DNA of 64,000 nt from Hankyongella ginsenosidimutans (GTDB lineage Bacteria > Pseudomonadota > Alphaproteobacteria > Sphingomonadales > Sphingomonadaceae), in NCBI RefSeq assembly GCF_005144965.1, contig NZ_CP039704.1, positions 1,906,001 through 1,970,000 of the forward strand, written 5' to 3'. The first letter of the stretch is position 1; each line of letters begins with the position of its first letter. The notes under the pieces were generated by a model. It ran no database searches. It worked only from the letters and a program-made list of their open reading frames with translations, and had not been told where the DNA came from. Below are positions 31,385 to 42,496 of the stretch, in pieces. Position numbers and translations under genes: made by a program.

Positions 31385-31603
31385 ATGGATATGCGCAAAC
31401 TGGTCGGCCGGAACTTCGCCCGCCTGCGTCGGGAGAAGGGCCTGACCCAGGAGGAGGTGGAGGCGCGTTCCGGGCTCAGCCAACAATACCTCAGCAGCCT
31501 TGAGCGCGGCCGGCGAAACCCGACCGTCATCACTTTGTACGAGATCGCCCAAGCACTCGGCGTGAGCCACGTCGACCTGGTTAAGCCAGACGACAACGCC
31601 TGA
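31385..31603 (+). CDS. XRE-family transcriptional regulator
   Basis: Intact, 72 residues: MDMRKLVGRNFARLRREKGL, TQEEVEARSGLSQQYLSSLE, then ...NPTVITLYEIAQALGVSHVD. A classic single-domain phage/ICE repressor. No good SD is visible; ATG 31385 is preferred over TTG 31379. The inverted repeat 17 bp upstream suggests autoregulation. Confidence 0.87.
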   Translation: MDMRKLVGRNFARLRREKGLTQEEVEARSGLSQQYLSSLERGRRNPTVITLYEIAQALGVSHVDLVKPDDNA

Positions 31604-31801
31604 TCGACACCTCCGCGAGGATCATGCTTCTCTTCGAGGTCGGCACGAGGCCGCCACAGGATGGGATCAGAGGAGCCGGCGGAGCAATCTAAAATGCGGC
31701 TTCGCGTTGGACAGACCGACGCGGCCAAGTCGTATTTGCGAACTCGCCGTCCCTCGTCCCCTCGCGGGAGATGTCTCGGCCGGTTGATCGCCGGCCGATT
31801 C

Positions 31802-32847
31802 CTATACTGGCGGTGCTTCGGCTTCGGGCCGCTTACCCCAGTCGAACTCTGTGCCATCGATCCATATGCGATGGAGGATGACGGCGATCCGACGCGCGAG
31901 TGCGACGATTGCCTTCTTGTGTCCGCGCCGCCGCGACACCTGTGCAGCCAAGCCTTCAGCGCCGACCATCGCTTTACTCGGGTCAGCAGAACTTGCGCAG
32001 CCTCGTAGAGGGCGCTTCGCATCATTGCGTCGCCCCATCGTGAAATGCGACCCGTGCGGTCGACTTCGCCTGACTGCTGCTTGCGCGGCGTTAGGCCGAA
32101 GTGGGCTCCGACAGTTCGCGATCTCGAGAAGCGAGATGGAACGTCGACGGTTGCCCTGAATGTCAGCGCGACAAGCGGACCGACGCCAGGAACGGTCATG
32201 AAGCGGCGCGTGACCTCGTCTTCGCGTGCGAGCCGGACAAGCATGTCATCAAGGCGGCCGAACTGCTCGCGCAGTGATCGTCTCGCTACGAGCAATGCGT
32301 CGGCAACGATGTGGAGATCACTGCCGGCTATCAGATCTCGGACACGCGTCTCGAAGTCGCGGGCCGTTACCTTGCCAAGGTGATAGCCGTAGTTGCGGAT
32401 AAGGCCGCGAATTTCATTTTCCACATCCTGGAGTTTATTCCGCAGGAGTTGCCGCGCCGTGAGCACGGTGCGCAGTCGCTGGCTGATCGGTGTTTTGACG
32501 TGCACCGGCTTGTACAATCCAACACGCATCATCTGCGCGATGCCACGCGCATCGTGCCGGTCAGTTTTGTTGAGTTGTGCGGAGAGCGCCGCCTTCATGT
32601 GCCTCGTCTCGACGCAGATCACAGGAATGTTGGCCTCAGCCAAACGCCCGTAGATGTGTTGAGAGAGCATCCCCGCCTCAAGGCCAACGCGGATAATTGG
32701 AAATGGCAAAGACAGTATGTGCTGTGCGATCTCTTCGGGGTCGGAGGAGAGCTTTCGTTCATGAGCAATGCGTCCGTCGGAATCGACGGCGCACAGATTG
32801 ATGGTGCGGGCCGAGACATCGAGCCCAAGGTAATGGCTTTGAGACAT
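31802..32847 (-). CDS. IS110-family transposase
   Basis: DEDD-type transposase of an IS110 element (insertion guided by a bridge RNA in the IS110 family). N-terminal RuvC-like domain: [20 protein letters not shown], ...[16 protein letters not shown]-terminal Transposase_20 domain: [16 protein letters not shown]... and [20 protein letters not shown] with the catalytic Ser. One break near 31950 (G). The IS spans about 31.62-32.97 kb; no terminal inverted repeats, as expected. It separates the regulators from the chromate genes. Confidence 0.9.
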
Positions 32848-32993
32848 GCCGAATCCTGCGAATCAAGAACCGGCATTTCTCATAACCAATCTTCAGCCCA
32901 ATTTGTAAACTACGACCAATATAGTCGTCCTCTCCAATTGTTAGGAACTCGCGGCTCGGTTCTTACTGGCGAAGACCGTCCGTTCTGTCGATA

Positions 32994-34384
32994 TCAGTAG
33001 GGAATGAGGCTAATGCCGGCACCAAAGACCGCGCATGCGGCGAGCGTCGGAAGCATGCCGAGCTTGAACCGCAGCATCGCGATCATTGCAGCAGCCGCGA
33101 GTATGGCCGCCCGCCAGTCGATTGAGCCGAGCACTGGCACATCCGGCCCGATGCCAAGGATGTCGAGTGTTTGGACCTGACGAAAGATGACGTGCAGCGC
33201 AAACCAGAGCGCGAGGTTCATGACCACACCGACCACGGAAGCGGTGATGGCCGATAGCGCTGCCGAGATCGCCTTGTTACCGCGGAGGGCCTCGACATAG
33301 GGCGCTCCGAGAAAGATCCATAGGAAGCAAGGCGCGAAAGTCACCCACGTGGTGAGCAGCGCGCCGAGGCAACCAGCCAGAAGCGGGTCGAGCGCGCCTG
33401 GCGCCGATAGGCCGCCAGGAAGCCGACAAACTGTAGCACCATGATGAGGGGCCAGGTGTCGTCTCGGCCAAGCCGAGGCCGTCGGCCATCTCACCAGGCG
33501 CGAGCCAGCCAAAGGTGTCGACGGCGGCCTGCGCGACGTAGGCGAGAACGGCATAGGCGCCCAAAGGTAACGACCGCCATGGTGCTGAAGAACGCGCCGA
33601 TCTGCGTCCAGACGCTCGAAGAGCCGGTGAGCAGCCAAAGAAGTAGCACGGGTCCCAGCCAGATTGGCACCCATAGTGCCAGCACGCGAGCGACGCGCCC
33701 CCAGGGATCGGCATGGGCGAGCTGGCCACGCTCGAACATTCGGTCGATCACACCCTTGAAGTCGGGCGTTGTCCCTTTGTTGGCATGGCCGCCGGCCGCG
33801 AAGAGCTGCGGCGCGCGGCGGCTGCCAACCCAGCCGATTACGCCGGCGACCAGGATGATGATCGGGAACGGAACACGGAAGACATAAATGCCGATGAAAG
33901 CGGCGACAGCGATGCCAACCATGATGCGATTTTTCAGGGCGCGCCTACCGATCCGCAGAACGGCTTCGACGACGACAGCGAGCACGGCGGCCTTCACGCC
34001 GAAGAACACCGCCTCGATCAGCGGCACGTGGCGGTAGAATGCATAAAGAATGCTGAGACCCAGCATCACAAATGCGCCCGGCAAGACGAACAGGATGCCG
34101 GCGATAAGGCCTCCCATGGTCCGGTGCATCAGCCAGCCGATATAGGTGGCGAGTTGCTGCGCCTCCGGACCCGGCAGCAGCATGCAGTAGTTGAGCGCGT
34201 GCAGAAAACGTTGCTCGCCGATCCAGCGCCGCTCCTCGACCAACTCCTTGTGCATCAGGGCTATCTGGCCGGCGGGGCCGCCGAAGCTGAGCAATCCGAT
34301 GCGCAGCCAGACGCGGGTCGCCTCGGCCAGAGTGGGAACGGCAGGTTCGCCGGACGCGGTGTCCGTCGTAAGAGTAATCGACAT
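32994..34384 (-). CDS. chrA: Chromate transporter ChrA
   Basis: Inner-membrane exporter with two CHR domains. Begins ...[20 protein letters not shown] and [33 protein letters not shown], the conserved CHR box; second domain carries [20 protein letters not shown]. About ten hydrophobic segments. Breaks near 33563 and 33440; restored ~464 residues. 11 bp downstream of chrB. Confidence 0.93.
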
Positions 34385-34395
34385 CGCCGCCTCCC

Positions 34396-35211
34396 TCACG
34401 CCGGCTTCTGGCTGGAAGGCCAGTTGTGCGTCTCTTCGGTCGCATCTCGGCACCAGCGATAGAACGCGTCATAGAGGAGCAGGCCCGCATCGAGCTGTTC
34501 GAGGTCTTCCCGGAACATGCGAGAAAGCCCGAGTGACGCGGCCAGGAAGCCCGCCGCCTGAGGCACCAGATTGAGCTGCGCGGTATCGGCGGCGCGAACG
34601 ATCGTCGCCAATCGGTCCAGAGGAGCGGACGAAAGACCGAACTCGTCGATCATCGTATCGAAGGTACATTTCTCGCCGCGGTGGCTCCAAAGACATCGTC
34701 GATGTCGAAGGGCGTGGCAGCGAAGCGCTTGCGACCGCCACCACCTCGGTGGCGGCGACGAAGAGGAAGACGGCATTCGGATCGATGAAGCGACGGATGA
34801 GCCATGGGCAGGCGATGCGGTCGACCTTGGGGCGGGCGCGCGTCACCCACACGGTACGCCCCAAGGCGTCACGGGTCGGCAGCTTGTCCGGCTTGACGAG
34901 AAGCCCGCCCGAGGTACGCCAAACTTCGAAGCCTCCTTCGAGGGTTTCGGCGCGGACGCCTTCGTGAAGAAGCCAGGCTGTCACGCCCTGACTGAGTTTC
35001 AGGCCCTTTGGCAGACCACCACGACATCGCGGCCCGCGAACGTCTTTGCCCAGGTAGCCACGTCGAGTGCATCGCGCTGCGCGGCTCCGGGCAGGAATCG
35101 CGGATCGGCGGAAACATCCTCGGCAGTCCGGACATCAATGATGGCCGGAGCAGTCGGCAGACCGATCAGACGGGCGAGTTGAGACGAAGTGATTTCGGTA
35201 TTCGACGGCAT
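34396..35211 (-). CDS. chrB: Chromate resistance protein ChrB with rhodanese domain
   Basis: Two domains. N-terminal rhodanese: APAIIDVRTAEDVSADPRFL, active-site loop VVVVCQRGLKLSQGV with Cys. C-terminal ChrB domain: WVTRARPKVDRIACPWLIRR, FIDPNAVFLFVAATEV, then CTFDTMIDEFGL and LYDAFYRWCRDATEETHNW. Breaks near 35003, 34733 and 34678. ChrB proteins sense chromate and control chrA; the rhodanese fusion is frequent. Confidence 0.85.
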
Positions 35212-35364
35212 GAGCGTCCATCCCTTTGATTTTGGGAGCTTGGACGCGATCTTTGGGCTGCCGCCTCACGGGGTAGTCGCGAATAACCCCTTACTCACAG
35301 ACTAGCCGCAAGTGGCTGAAAGCGCAAGGGTTCGTCTCCGAACGTAGAGGGCCAAGCCCAAAGA

Positions 35365-36093
35365 TCACTTCAGGATCAGTTCGCGGACCGCAACCAGCGT
35401 AAGCAGTAAACCGGCGGAGGCCTCGATCGCCCGTGACGTCTTATCAAGCAGGGCGGCCCGGCTTTCTATCAGATGGATCATGCTTTGACGGAACAAGACT
35501 GTGGCGGCCGCGACGATTGAAAGCGTGATGGCCACGCCAGCATCATCACGCCGGCGAAAGCGACACCGGCTTCAGGAACGCCGCGCGAGAGCGCGAAGGT
35601 CATCACGAAAAGCGTCAGCGGACAAGGAATGAGGCCCGCCATGAAGCCGACCGCCAGCCCTTCGCCATGGTCGTGGGTATGCTGCCTTTTTGAAGGCTCG
35701 ATAGAGCATCCAAAGCCCAATGACGCCGAGAAGTCCGCGGCTCACATCCTCAAGCACGGGCGCACGACCGGGATTGACGAAGGAAGAGAAGGATACGAGC
35801 GGCAGTGCGAGAAGGACGATCAGCACCGACATGGTGACGTGGGTGAAGGACAGCACCAGCGAGACGGCCAGGCCGCGCAGCAGGCCGAGCGGCGAACCTG
35901 CCAGGTAGGTCGCCAGGATCATCTTGCTGTGGCCCGGGGTGAGCGCATGCGCCGCGCCGAACAGGATGCCCATCGGAAGATAGACGAGAAAGGCGCCCCA
36001 TCCGCCGCCGGCGGCGAACGCTTTGATGTGATCAGCAAAGGCGAGGTAGATGTCTCGTTGGAAGCCGACGATATCCTGTAGAAAGCCCGCCAT
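35365..36093 (-). CDS. NicO/RcnA-type nickel/cobalt exporter (short form)
   Basis: Membrane protein with the family motif FGAAHALTPGHSKMILATYL (H-x-x-x-P-G-H-x-K) and a second half GLAVGFMAGLIPCPLTLFV. A short His patch (QHTHDHGEG) lies between. Breaks near 35690 and 35527. Its ATG shares a base with the yqaA stop (TGATG). Exports Ni/Co by family knowledge; substrate here unproven. Confidence 0.83.
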
Positions 36094-36529
36094 CACACCA
36101 CGCTCAAGGTTGCAGCCGTCAGCACGAGATAGCGCCCGACCTTGGCGAAAGTGACGAGAGCGAGAAAAGTCAGGAATGGTTCCCGCAACAGACCGGCAAC
36201 GAGCGTGAGAGGATCGCCGATGATCGGCTTCAGCTCAGCAGCAACGACCACTTTCCATGCCGTCGATAGCAGCGCTGTGCGCGCTCCAGCTTCGCGTCGC
36301 TGGCCGGAAACCAGGGCCGGTCCCGGAACCGCTCGATTCCCCGCCCGAGCAGCCAGTTGATCACCGATCCGAGCACATTGCCGATGCTCGCCACCGCGAT
36401 GAGCAGCCACGGCGAATAGTCCGCGAGCAGTAGGCCCACCAGAGCTGCTTCAGACTGCATCGGCAGGATGGTCGCAGCGGCGAGCGCGGCAAGGAACAGG
36501 CCAGCATAGACGACGAGATCGCCCATCAT
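36093..36529 (-). CDS. YqaA/DedA-like membrane protein
   Basis: About 145 residues: MMGDLVVYAGLFLAALAAAT, ILPMQSEAALVGLLLADYSP, ASIGNVLGSVINWLLGRGIE and ...LLLSWKPIIGDPLTLVAGLL. This matches the SNARE-associated/YqaA family with the G-D-P motif. One G lost near 36237. Coupled to the NicO gene; a helper role in metal transport is inferred from context only. Confidence 0.8.
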
Positions 36530-36563
36530 CCAGCAGCGGCCGGCCGCAGCGCAGGGGAATGCC

Positions 36564-37884
36564 TCATGCCGAGCGCGGCCATTCTGGATGGTGGCTGTCA
36601 ATGACGTAGGCGTGAACATGGCGATGCCCCCACTCACGTTCGTCGTACCTGAGAGATGCGGATGATCCGGGTCGAGCGTGTCGTGGGTGTGCTCGATCTC
36701 GTCAGGATCGTGCGCTGGCCATAGTCGCGTTGCGATGAAAACGGCGGCAGCGGCGACCAGGCCAAGAACCGCGAATGTGATCGGCAAGCCCGCTTTGGCG
36801 CCGAGCCAACCGGCGACTGGATAAGTGATCAGCCAGCAAGCATGCGAAAGCGCGAACTGAGCGGCGAACAGCGCCGGCCGGTCCTCGGGCTGCGAGGATC
36901 GCCGCAGCAGCCGTCCCGACGGAGTCTGCGCCAGCGAATAGCCGAGCCCGAGTACGAACCAGAGCGGCAGCAGGAGGGCGTAGCTCGGTAGCGCGATGCC
37001 GACGAACAGTCCCGCGACCAGAATGGCGGCGCCGGCGAGCATGGCACGGCGATCGGGCATGTCGTCGAGCAGGCGCGGCAGCAGCAGCGCCGCGAGCATC
37101 GAGCCGCCGCCGAAGGCGGCCAGCGCGAGCGCTGTCGCGCGCTGGCTGAGGCCGAACTCTGCCTGCACCAGCACGACGGTGTTGACGATCACCATGGCGC
37201 TCGCCGCGGCGACAGCAAGATTGAGAGCAAGTAACCCGCGCAGGCGCGGCGTTGCGAGATAGATGCGCAGTCCGCGTGTGGTGCGGTCATAGATGCCGCG
37301 GCGCTCGGTCGCTTTCGGGCTGGGCAGCACGACCGAGACCACCAGGGCGGCGGAGGCAAGGAAGCCGACCACCGTGCCGGCGAACAGGCTGTGGAAGCTG
37401 ATGACGGTGAGCAGCGCCGCAGCCAGCATCGGGCTGACGACGCTTTCGAGATCATAGGCGAGCCGTGAGAGCGAAAGCGCCCGCGTGTATTCCTTCTCCT
37501 CCGGCAATACGTCGGGAATGGTCGCCTGAAAGGTCGGCGTGAAGCCGGCCGAAGCCGATTGCAGTACGAAGATCAGCGCATAGACCTGCCAGACCTCGGT
37601 CACGAAGGGCAGCAGCACCGCCACGGCAGCGCGGACGAGATCGAGCGCAACCAGCATGGTGCGGCGCGGCAGGCGCTCGGCAAAGGCGGCTGCGACCGGC
37701 GCAACGCCGACATAGGCGATCATCTTGATGGCGAGCGCCGTGCCAAGGACAGCTCCAGCATCGGCGCCGCGAGATCATAGGCAAGCAGGCCGAGAGCGAC
37801 CGTCGCCAATCCCGTTCCGATCAGGGCGATGACCTGGGCGAGAAAGAGATGGCGATAGGTGCGGTTGGCGAGAACACTCAGCAT
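36564..37884 (-). CDS. MFS exporter with His-rich C-terminus (NreB-like)
   Basis: Twelve-helix MFS protein: MLSVLANRTYRHLFLAQVIA, LIGTGLATVALGLLAYDLAG, ...SGRLLRRSSQPEDRPALFAA. The C-terminal tail is His-rich (DEIEHTHDTLDPDHPHLSG, then GHRHVHAYVIDSHHPEWP), as in the nickel exporter NreB. Breaks near 37763 (G) and 36630. Lies between two NicO-type genes, so Ni/Co efflux is likely. Confidence 0.8.
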
Positions 37885-37892
37885 GACACACC

Positions 37893-39127
37893 TCAGCCAG
37901 CGACGGTTCCGGCTTGGGCCGCGAGACCGGCCCAACCGTGATAGCCGACATAAAGGCCGACGAGGATGATGAGGACGCTGGAGAAATAGGGAGCTCGGCG
38001 TGCGAAGGTCGAGAACCACGACCAGCGCTTGGTTGCGTGGCGGACGCTCAGGGCTGCGGCGGCGCCGACCGTCACGAGGGTGATGGCAAGGCCGATGGAG
38101 AAGCACAGCACAAGGGCGAAGCCGAGGGTGAACTCCTTGAGCTGAAGGCAGAGCAGCAGCACGGTGATTGCGGCCGGGCACGGAATGAGACCGCCCGTCA
38201 GGCCGAACATGATGATCTGCCAGGTGGTGACATTGCGGTCGGCGAATTGCCGGCGGATGTCGTTGGCATGCGCCAGCTCGTGGGCGTCCTGATAGCCGTC
38301 GGTCGCGACCTGCAGTCCGCGCAATTCCTCGTGCATATGGTCGTGGCCGTGCCCTTCGACGAAGGACAGATCGTAGTCATGGCTATGGCCGCCGTGGCCG
38401 AGGCTGATCCGCGCCATGAACTCGTGCGGCTCGGGAATTTCGTCGACGGACTCGAGATAGCCCCGCGATCAGCGAAGGTGAACGACTGGCGCGCGCCGTC
38501 CGGCCGCTCGGTGACGGCGGTCACGTCGCCGGCCGACCAGACATGGCCGCGCTCGGTGCGGATGCGCCAGCGTGGCGGCACACCGTCTTCGAACACCTCC
38601 ACCGCGATGACGCCGTGGCCAGTATCGATGCGGCGGACGTCCTCTCCGTGGCTATGCCCATGGGGAAGATGGCTGTGGCCGTGATCATCGTCATGCGAGT
38701 GGCTATGAACGTGATCGTGCCCATGATCATGGTGATGATCATGTCCGTGAGCGTGACCGCCGGCAGCCGCTTTTGCCCGCCGCTGGTCTTCCCAAGTGCG
38801 CCAGAGCATCCACAGCGCGATGCCGATGATGATGGCGGCGGAGGCGAGCTGGAAATACGGCTCGAAGGTCTCGGCATCGACGCCTTGCCACAGATACATG
38901 CCGCCAAGCGCGATGCCCCACACGACGAGGGTATGCGACACCGTCGCCGCCAGTCCGAGCAGCACCGCCTGCGTCACGGTTCCGCGGACGGCGACGATGA
39001 ACGCTGCCATCATCGTCTTGGAATGGCCCGGCTCGAGACCATGCAACGCGCCGAGCAGGATCGCGCTCGGGATGAACAGCCAGGCGTGGCTGGAACTCTG
39101 TTGGATCAATTCGGCGAAGGACGGCAT
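37893..39127 (-). CDS. RcnA/NicO-family nickel/cobalt exporter (long form)
   Basis: About 411 residues. N-terminal half: AILLGALHGLEPGHSKTMMA (H-G-L-E-P-G-H-S-K motif); a long His/Asp-rich loop (GHAHGHDHHHDHGHDHVHSH and more, about residues 133-170) for metal binding; C-terminal half: ...FGLTGGLIPCPAAITVLLLC. One break near 38463. Starts 8 bp after the repressor gene, so it is the main regulated exporter. Confidence 0.9.
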
Positions 39128-39134
39128 CAGGTTC

Positions 39135-39416
39135 TCACAGGTACTTGGTAATTTCCTTGAATTCGTCGATCGAGCGGCGCTGGTCACGCGCCAGCGGGCC
39201 GACGACGTCTTCAAGGCAATGGTCGAGGTGGTCCTGGATCAGCGTCCGCTTGGCCTGACAGACCGCCTTCTCGACCGCATGAAGCTGCTGGGCGATATCG
39301 AGGCACGGCCGGCCGGCCTCGATCATCTCGATGATGCTCTTGAGATGGCCATCGGCGCGCTTCAGCCGCTTGACGATCTCAGGATGGGTTTCGTGGACGT
39401 GTGCTTGTTCGCTCAT
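39135..39416 (-). CDS. CsoR/RcnR-family metal-sensing repressor
   Basis: Intact, 93 residues of an all-helical DUF156 repressor: HETHPEIVKRLKRADGHLKS, IIEMIEAGRPCLDIAQQLHA, ...LIQDHLDHCLEDVVG. His near the N-terminus, Cys36-like and the H-x-x-x-C of DHLDHC match RcnR-type Ni/Co ligands. A perfect palindrome lies 13 bp upstream; it likely represses its own leftward operon and perhaps the rightward hupE genes. Confidence 0.9.
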   Translation of the reverse strand: MSEQAHVHETHPEIVKRLKRADGHLKSIIEMIEAGRPCLDIAQQLHAVEKAVCQAKRTLIQDHLDHCLEDVVGPLARDQRRSIDEFKEITKYL

Positions 39417-39428
39417 GGGCTTGATTCC

Positions 39429-39446
39429 TATCCCCTGCAGGGGATA
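39429..39446. promoter_or_regulatory. Palindromic operator TATCCCCTGCAGGGGATA
   Basis: A perfect 18-bp palindrome with G/C tracts, as in RcnR/CsoR boxes, in the divergent gap between the repressor gene and the His-rich/hupE genes. Its place lets one repressor control both directions. Confidence 0.8.
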
Positions 39447-39520
39447 AGACAATATCGATTCGAACGCCGTCTCGGTCGCCGACAATCTTTCGTTAAGATT
39501 TGAGAGAATAATCGTTAAGC

Positions 39521-39910
39521 ATGCCGAACTGGGTCCACAGCACAGCGTTTCGCCTCGTCATCGCCTTCGCGATGGCGCTCGGCATGCTGTTGTCGCCGAT
39601 CGGTACTTCCACCTCGCACAATCCGGTCGCGCTCGCGGCGGCCGAAGCGGCCCGCCACGCCGAATTGGCGGCTCAGATCGAGGCGCATGGCCACAGCCAT
39701 GATGACGGCGAGGCAGACGAGCGGAGTCCCGGCCATTCCCATGGCCACAATCCGGCCGATCACAGCCACGAGACGGCAAGCACATTGCCGGACTTCACGC
39801 AGCCGGTGCCACCAATAGGCCGGCGCTGGCTGGATTATCCGCCTTCCGTCGCCGCTCTCGAAACCCTTTTCCGGCTTGAGCGCCCTCCGAGACCGATCCT
39901 CCTCGCATGA
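39521..39910 (+). CDS. His-rich exported/membrane protein
   Basis: Intact, 129 residues. N-terminal hydrophobic segment (FRLVIAFAMALGMLLSPIG) suggests export; then IEAHGHSHDDGEADERSPGH and SHGHNPADHSHETAST, a metal-binding region. I do not recognise a named family. First gene rightward of the palindromic operator; a periplasmic Ni/Co-binding role is inferred. Confidence 0.75.
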   Translation: MPNWVHSTAFRLVIAFAMALGMLLSPIGTSTSHNPVALAAAEAARHAELAAQIEAHGHSHDDGEADERSPGHSHGHNPADHSHETASTLPDFTQPVPPIGRRWLDYPPSVAALETLFRLERPPRPILLA

Positions 39911-39958
39911 TCGCGGCCGCATTTGCGGCCACCCTCAACGACGAAGATTGGAACTCTC

Positions 39959-40693
39959 ATGCAAGGACCCTTCTACGAGGGCCCGCCGCGTGCGCCTTGC
40001 GCGCGCTGGCGGCTCGCCCTTCCCATGCTTGTCGCCCTCCTGACGCTGCCGCTTCTTGGCGGCGCGGCCTTCGCCCATGCCGTGGCCGAAGGCGACAAGG
40101 GCTACATCCAGGAAATCACCGGCATCAATCTGCTGCCCTTCATCTATCTCGGTGCCAAGCACATGGTGACGGGATACGATCATATCCTCTTCCTGTTCGG
40201 CGTGATCTTCTTCCTCTACCGGATGAAGCACATCGGCATCTATGTGAGTCTGTTCGCGCTCGGACATTCCACAACGATGCTGCTCGGCGTCTATTTCAAC
40301 GTCGGCATCAACAGCTACATCATCGATGCCATCATCGGCCTGTCGGTCGTCTACAAGGCGCTCGACAATATGGGCGCCTTCCAGCGCTGGCTGGGCTTCC
40401 AGCCGAGCACGAAGATCGCGACACTGATCTTCGGCTTCTTCCATGGTTTCGGCCTGTCGACCAAGATCATCGAGTACAATATCTCGCCCGATGGTCTGGT
40501 GCCGAACCTCCTTGCCTTCAATGTCGGCGTGGAAATCGGCCAGCTCCTGGCGCTCGCCGCCATTCTTATCGTCATGGGCTATTGGCGCCGCACTCCGAGC
40601 TTCTGGCGCCACGCCTACACCGCCAACGTCGTCATGATGACCGCCGGGTTCGTGCTGATCGGGTATCAGCTCACCGGCTGGGTTGTCTCCTGA
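39959..40693 (+). CDS. HupE/UreJ-family membrane protein
   Basis: Intact, ~244 residues. A signal-like N-terminus ends AFAHAV (residues about 34-39), followed by GAKHMVTGYDHILFLFGVIF, FALGHSTTMLLGVYF and LIFGFFHGFGLSTKIIEYN, the HupE/UreJ_2 family's His motifs. Six to seven membrane helices. HupE proteins are Ni/Co permeases; here it may take part in metal homeostasis. Confidence 0.85.
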   Translation: MQGPFYEGPPRAPCARWRLALPMLVALLTLPLLGGAAFAHAVAEGDKGYIQEITGINLLPFIYLGAKHMVTGYDHILFLFGVIFFLYRMKHIGIYVSLFALGHSTTMLLGVYFNVGINSYIIDAIIGLSVVYKALDNMGAFQRWLGFQPSTKIATLIFGFFHGFGLSTKIIEYNISPDGLVPNLLAFNVGVEIGQLLALAAILIVMGYWRRTPSFWRHAYTANVVMMTAGFVLIGYQLTGWVVS

Positions 40694-40713
40694 GCTCTCT
40701 GAAAGGACCATTC

Positions 40714-41371
40714 ATGTACAACACCGATATCCCGACACGCGCCGAACTGCCGACCTCCGCCCAGCTCCTGCGCTCCACAGTCATCGCGATTGTCGCGGCG
40801 GCCGCCATACTCGTCACCATCGTGCTCCCGGCAGAATATGCTATCGACCCGACCGGCGTCGGACGCGCGCTCGGACTCGCTGAAATGGGGAGATCAAGGC
40901 CCAGCTTGCGGAAGAGGCTGAACGTGACCGTGCCGCCGGGGAACAGAGTGGAATCCCTGCCGTGATGCCCTCATCCGATCAACGCTCCAGCCTTATCGAT
41001 CGGATCTTCGCCGAGTTGGTGGTCGGATCGGCCGCTGCGCAAACCACAGCCGTGGCAGCGCGCAGCGACGAGATGACGATCACGCTGAAACCTGGCGAGG
41101 GCACTGAGGTCAAGCTGGTGATGAACCGCGGCGCTCGCGTGAACTTCAACTGGACCGTCACGGGCGGCGTCGTGAATTTCGACCTTCATGGTGACGGTGG
41201 CGGCCAGCAGACCAGCTATGAAAGGGGCGCGCGGTGCCCGGCGCTGAAGGGGTGCTCGAAGCCGCCTTCGACGGCAACCACGGCTGGTTCTGGCGGAACC
41301 GAGGTCGCGCCGATGTGACGGTAACGTTGCGCACCACTGGCGACTACGCTGAGATTAAGCGAGCGCTCTAG
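40714..41371 (+). CDS. Transmembrane anchor protein
   Basis: MYNTDIPTRAELPTSAQLLR, then one membrane helix (STVIAIVAAAAILVTIVLP), a linker and an extracytoplasmic domain (EMTITLKPGEGTEVKLVMNR, VNFNWTVTGGVVNFDLHGDG, FDGNHGWFWRNRG). This family is regularly encoded next to HupE/RcnA genes. Breaks near 40887 and 41232. Function unknown. 20 bp after hupE. Confidence 0.72.
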
Positions 41372-41413
41372 TCCAGCACCAAGTGTTGCAATTGGACAAA
41401 CAATAGCAGAGGG

Positions 41414-41436
41414 GCCCGCCCCACCAGCGGGCTTCT
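41414..41436 (+). terminator. Terminator-like hairpin
   Basis: GCCCGC-cccacca-GCGGGC followed by TTCTT, 43 bp after the anchor gene; likely end of the hupE transcript. The tail is weak. Confidence 0.5.
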
Positions 41437-41611
41437 TCAAGCTGGAGCTTTCAGAAGAAGAGCCCGAATACCCCATCTATAATAGTCGTTCTAGGGCCAA
41501 GGCCAGCTTTAAGGCTCTCCGTGGTGGTAGCTTGCGTCTATCTGGCGCGAACTGATTCGGTCGCCTTGTAGGCCGAGGCCCCGGCCTCTCGGCCGGGGCC
41601 TCGCGCGAAGC

Positions 41612-41937
41612 TCATTCGCCGCGCCGCCCGTTGGGGCGGGACCAGATGAGGGAGAAGGTGTCGCCTTCCTCGTCGTCGAAGAGGTTGGCGTAGATCGGGG
41701 CGTTGAAGCTCGGATCGTCGAGCTTGAGGCCCAGATAGTCGCGGCCCTCGTTGGAGCGCTTGGACCAGGCGGCGCCGATCTCGGCGCGGCCGACCAGGAC
41801 CCGATGGCTGGGGCGTTCTCGCCGGTGGCGCGCTGGTCAGGGACAATGCGCACGTTCTTGGCCTGGACGCTGAGGGTGACGATTTCGCCGGTGAACTCGT
41901 TCGAGCCGGTCTTCTTGAAGGTGCCGATGGTCGCCAT
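41612..41937 (-). CDS. DUF736-family protein (copy 2)
   Basis: About 108 residues: [40 protein letters not shown], ...[20 protein letters not shown] and [13 protein letters not shown]. Same family as 25791-26137 but clearly diverged. One break near 41808 (C). Unknown function; starts the second ICE housekeeping block. Confidence 0.8.
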
Positions 41938-42496
41938 TGTAAGTCTCCGTTTTCCGTTCCCGAGCCCGCACCATTGCGGCCTCGATGGCGATCGGTTGGC
42001 CGGAGGCGATCAACGGCGCACCCCGAAGGGGCCTGACAGCTAAGGAGGGCTTTCTTGTCTCGCGAGGAATGACGGCGCAGCCGGCAGGGGAAGAAAGTTT
42101 GACGCGGCTGTTGCGGCATAGGCGATCGAGGCGCAGCCGTCCTTCGGCCAGATCAAGCCATTGAAGAGGCCGTTTGGAGCGGTCGAGGCACGGTCAGACA
42201 ACGGAGAAGATGGCGGCCGTCCCGCATCGGCAAACCGGCGTCACCGGACGCTCACCGGCTTCGTCTCCTTCCGGTAGGCCTACGTTGCCGCATTCCGACC
42301 TTCCACCGCCCTCCGGGAAATCGCCGCGCCAGCGTCCGGTGCGCCGCAGAGACATGATTCTGCCTGGGCTGCACTCCAACGACGATCGTCTTTCCGGGGC
42401 CGAGCGTCGATCCGCGCCCCCATCGCAACAGTATGAGACGACGGGGAACGCGACAGCCACTCGCTATTCTGATCCTCCTTACGGCGATGACGACGA
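41938..42496. other. Gene-free stretch with leader repeat
   Basis: I see no supportable gene here. The part next to the DUF736 start contains a leader (core at 42039-42068, CTAAGGAGGGCTTTCTTG...) that resembles the leader of the DUF2493 gene at 45338-45368. The rest holds only uninformative open frames. Confidence 0.5.

Noticed and set aside
31604..31801. Extra gene between the XRE regulator and IS110 transposase
   Set aside because: The frames here are the 3' flank of the IS110 element and the out-of-frame read-through of its transposase.
34191..34574. 127-codon frame opposite chrA/chrB
   Set aside because: Antisense to chrA and chrB, no recognisable domain.
39429..39446. Palindrome as a terminator
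   Set aside because: No loop and no T-run; its position in a divergent gap next to a CsoR/RcnR gene fits an operator.
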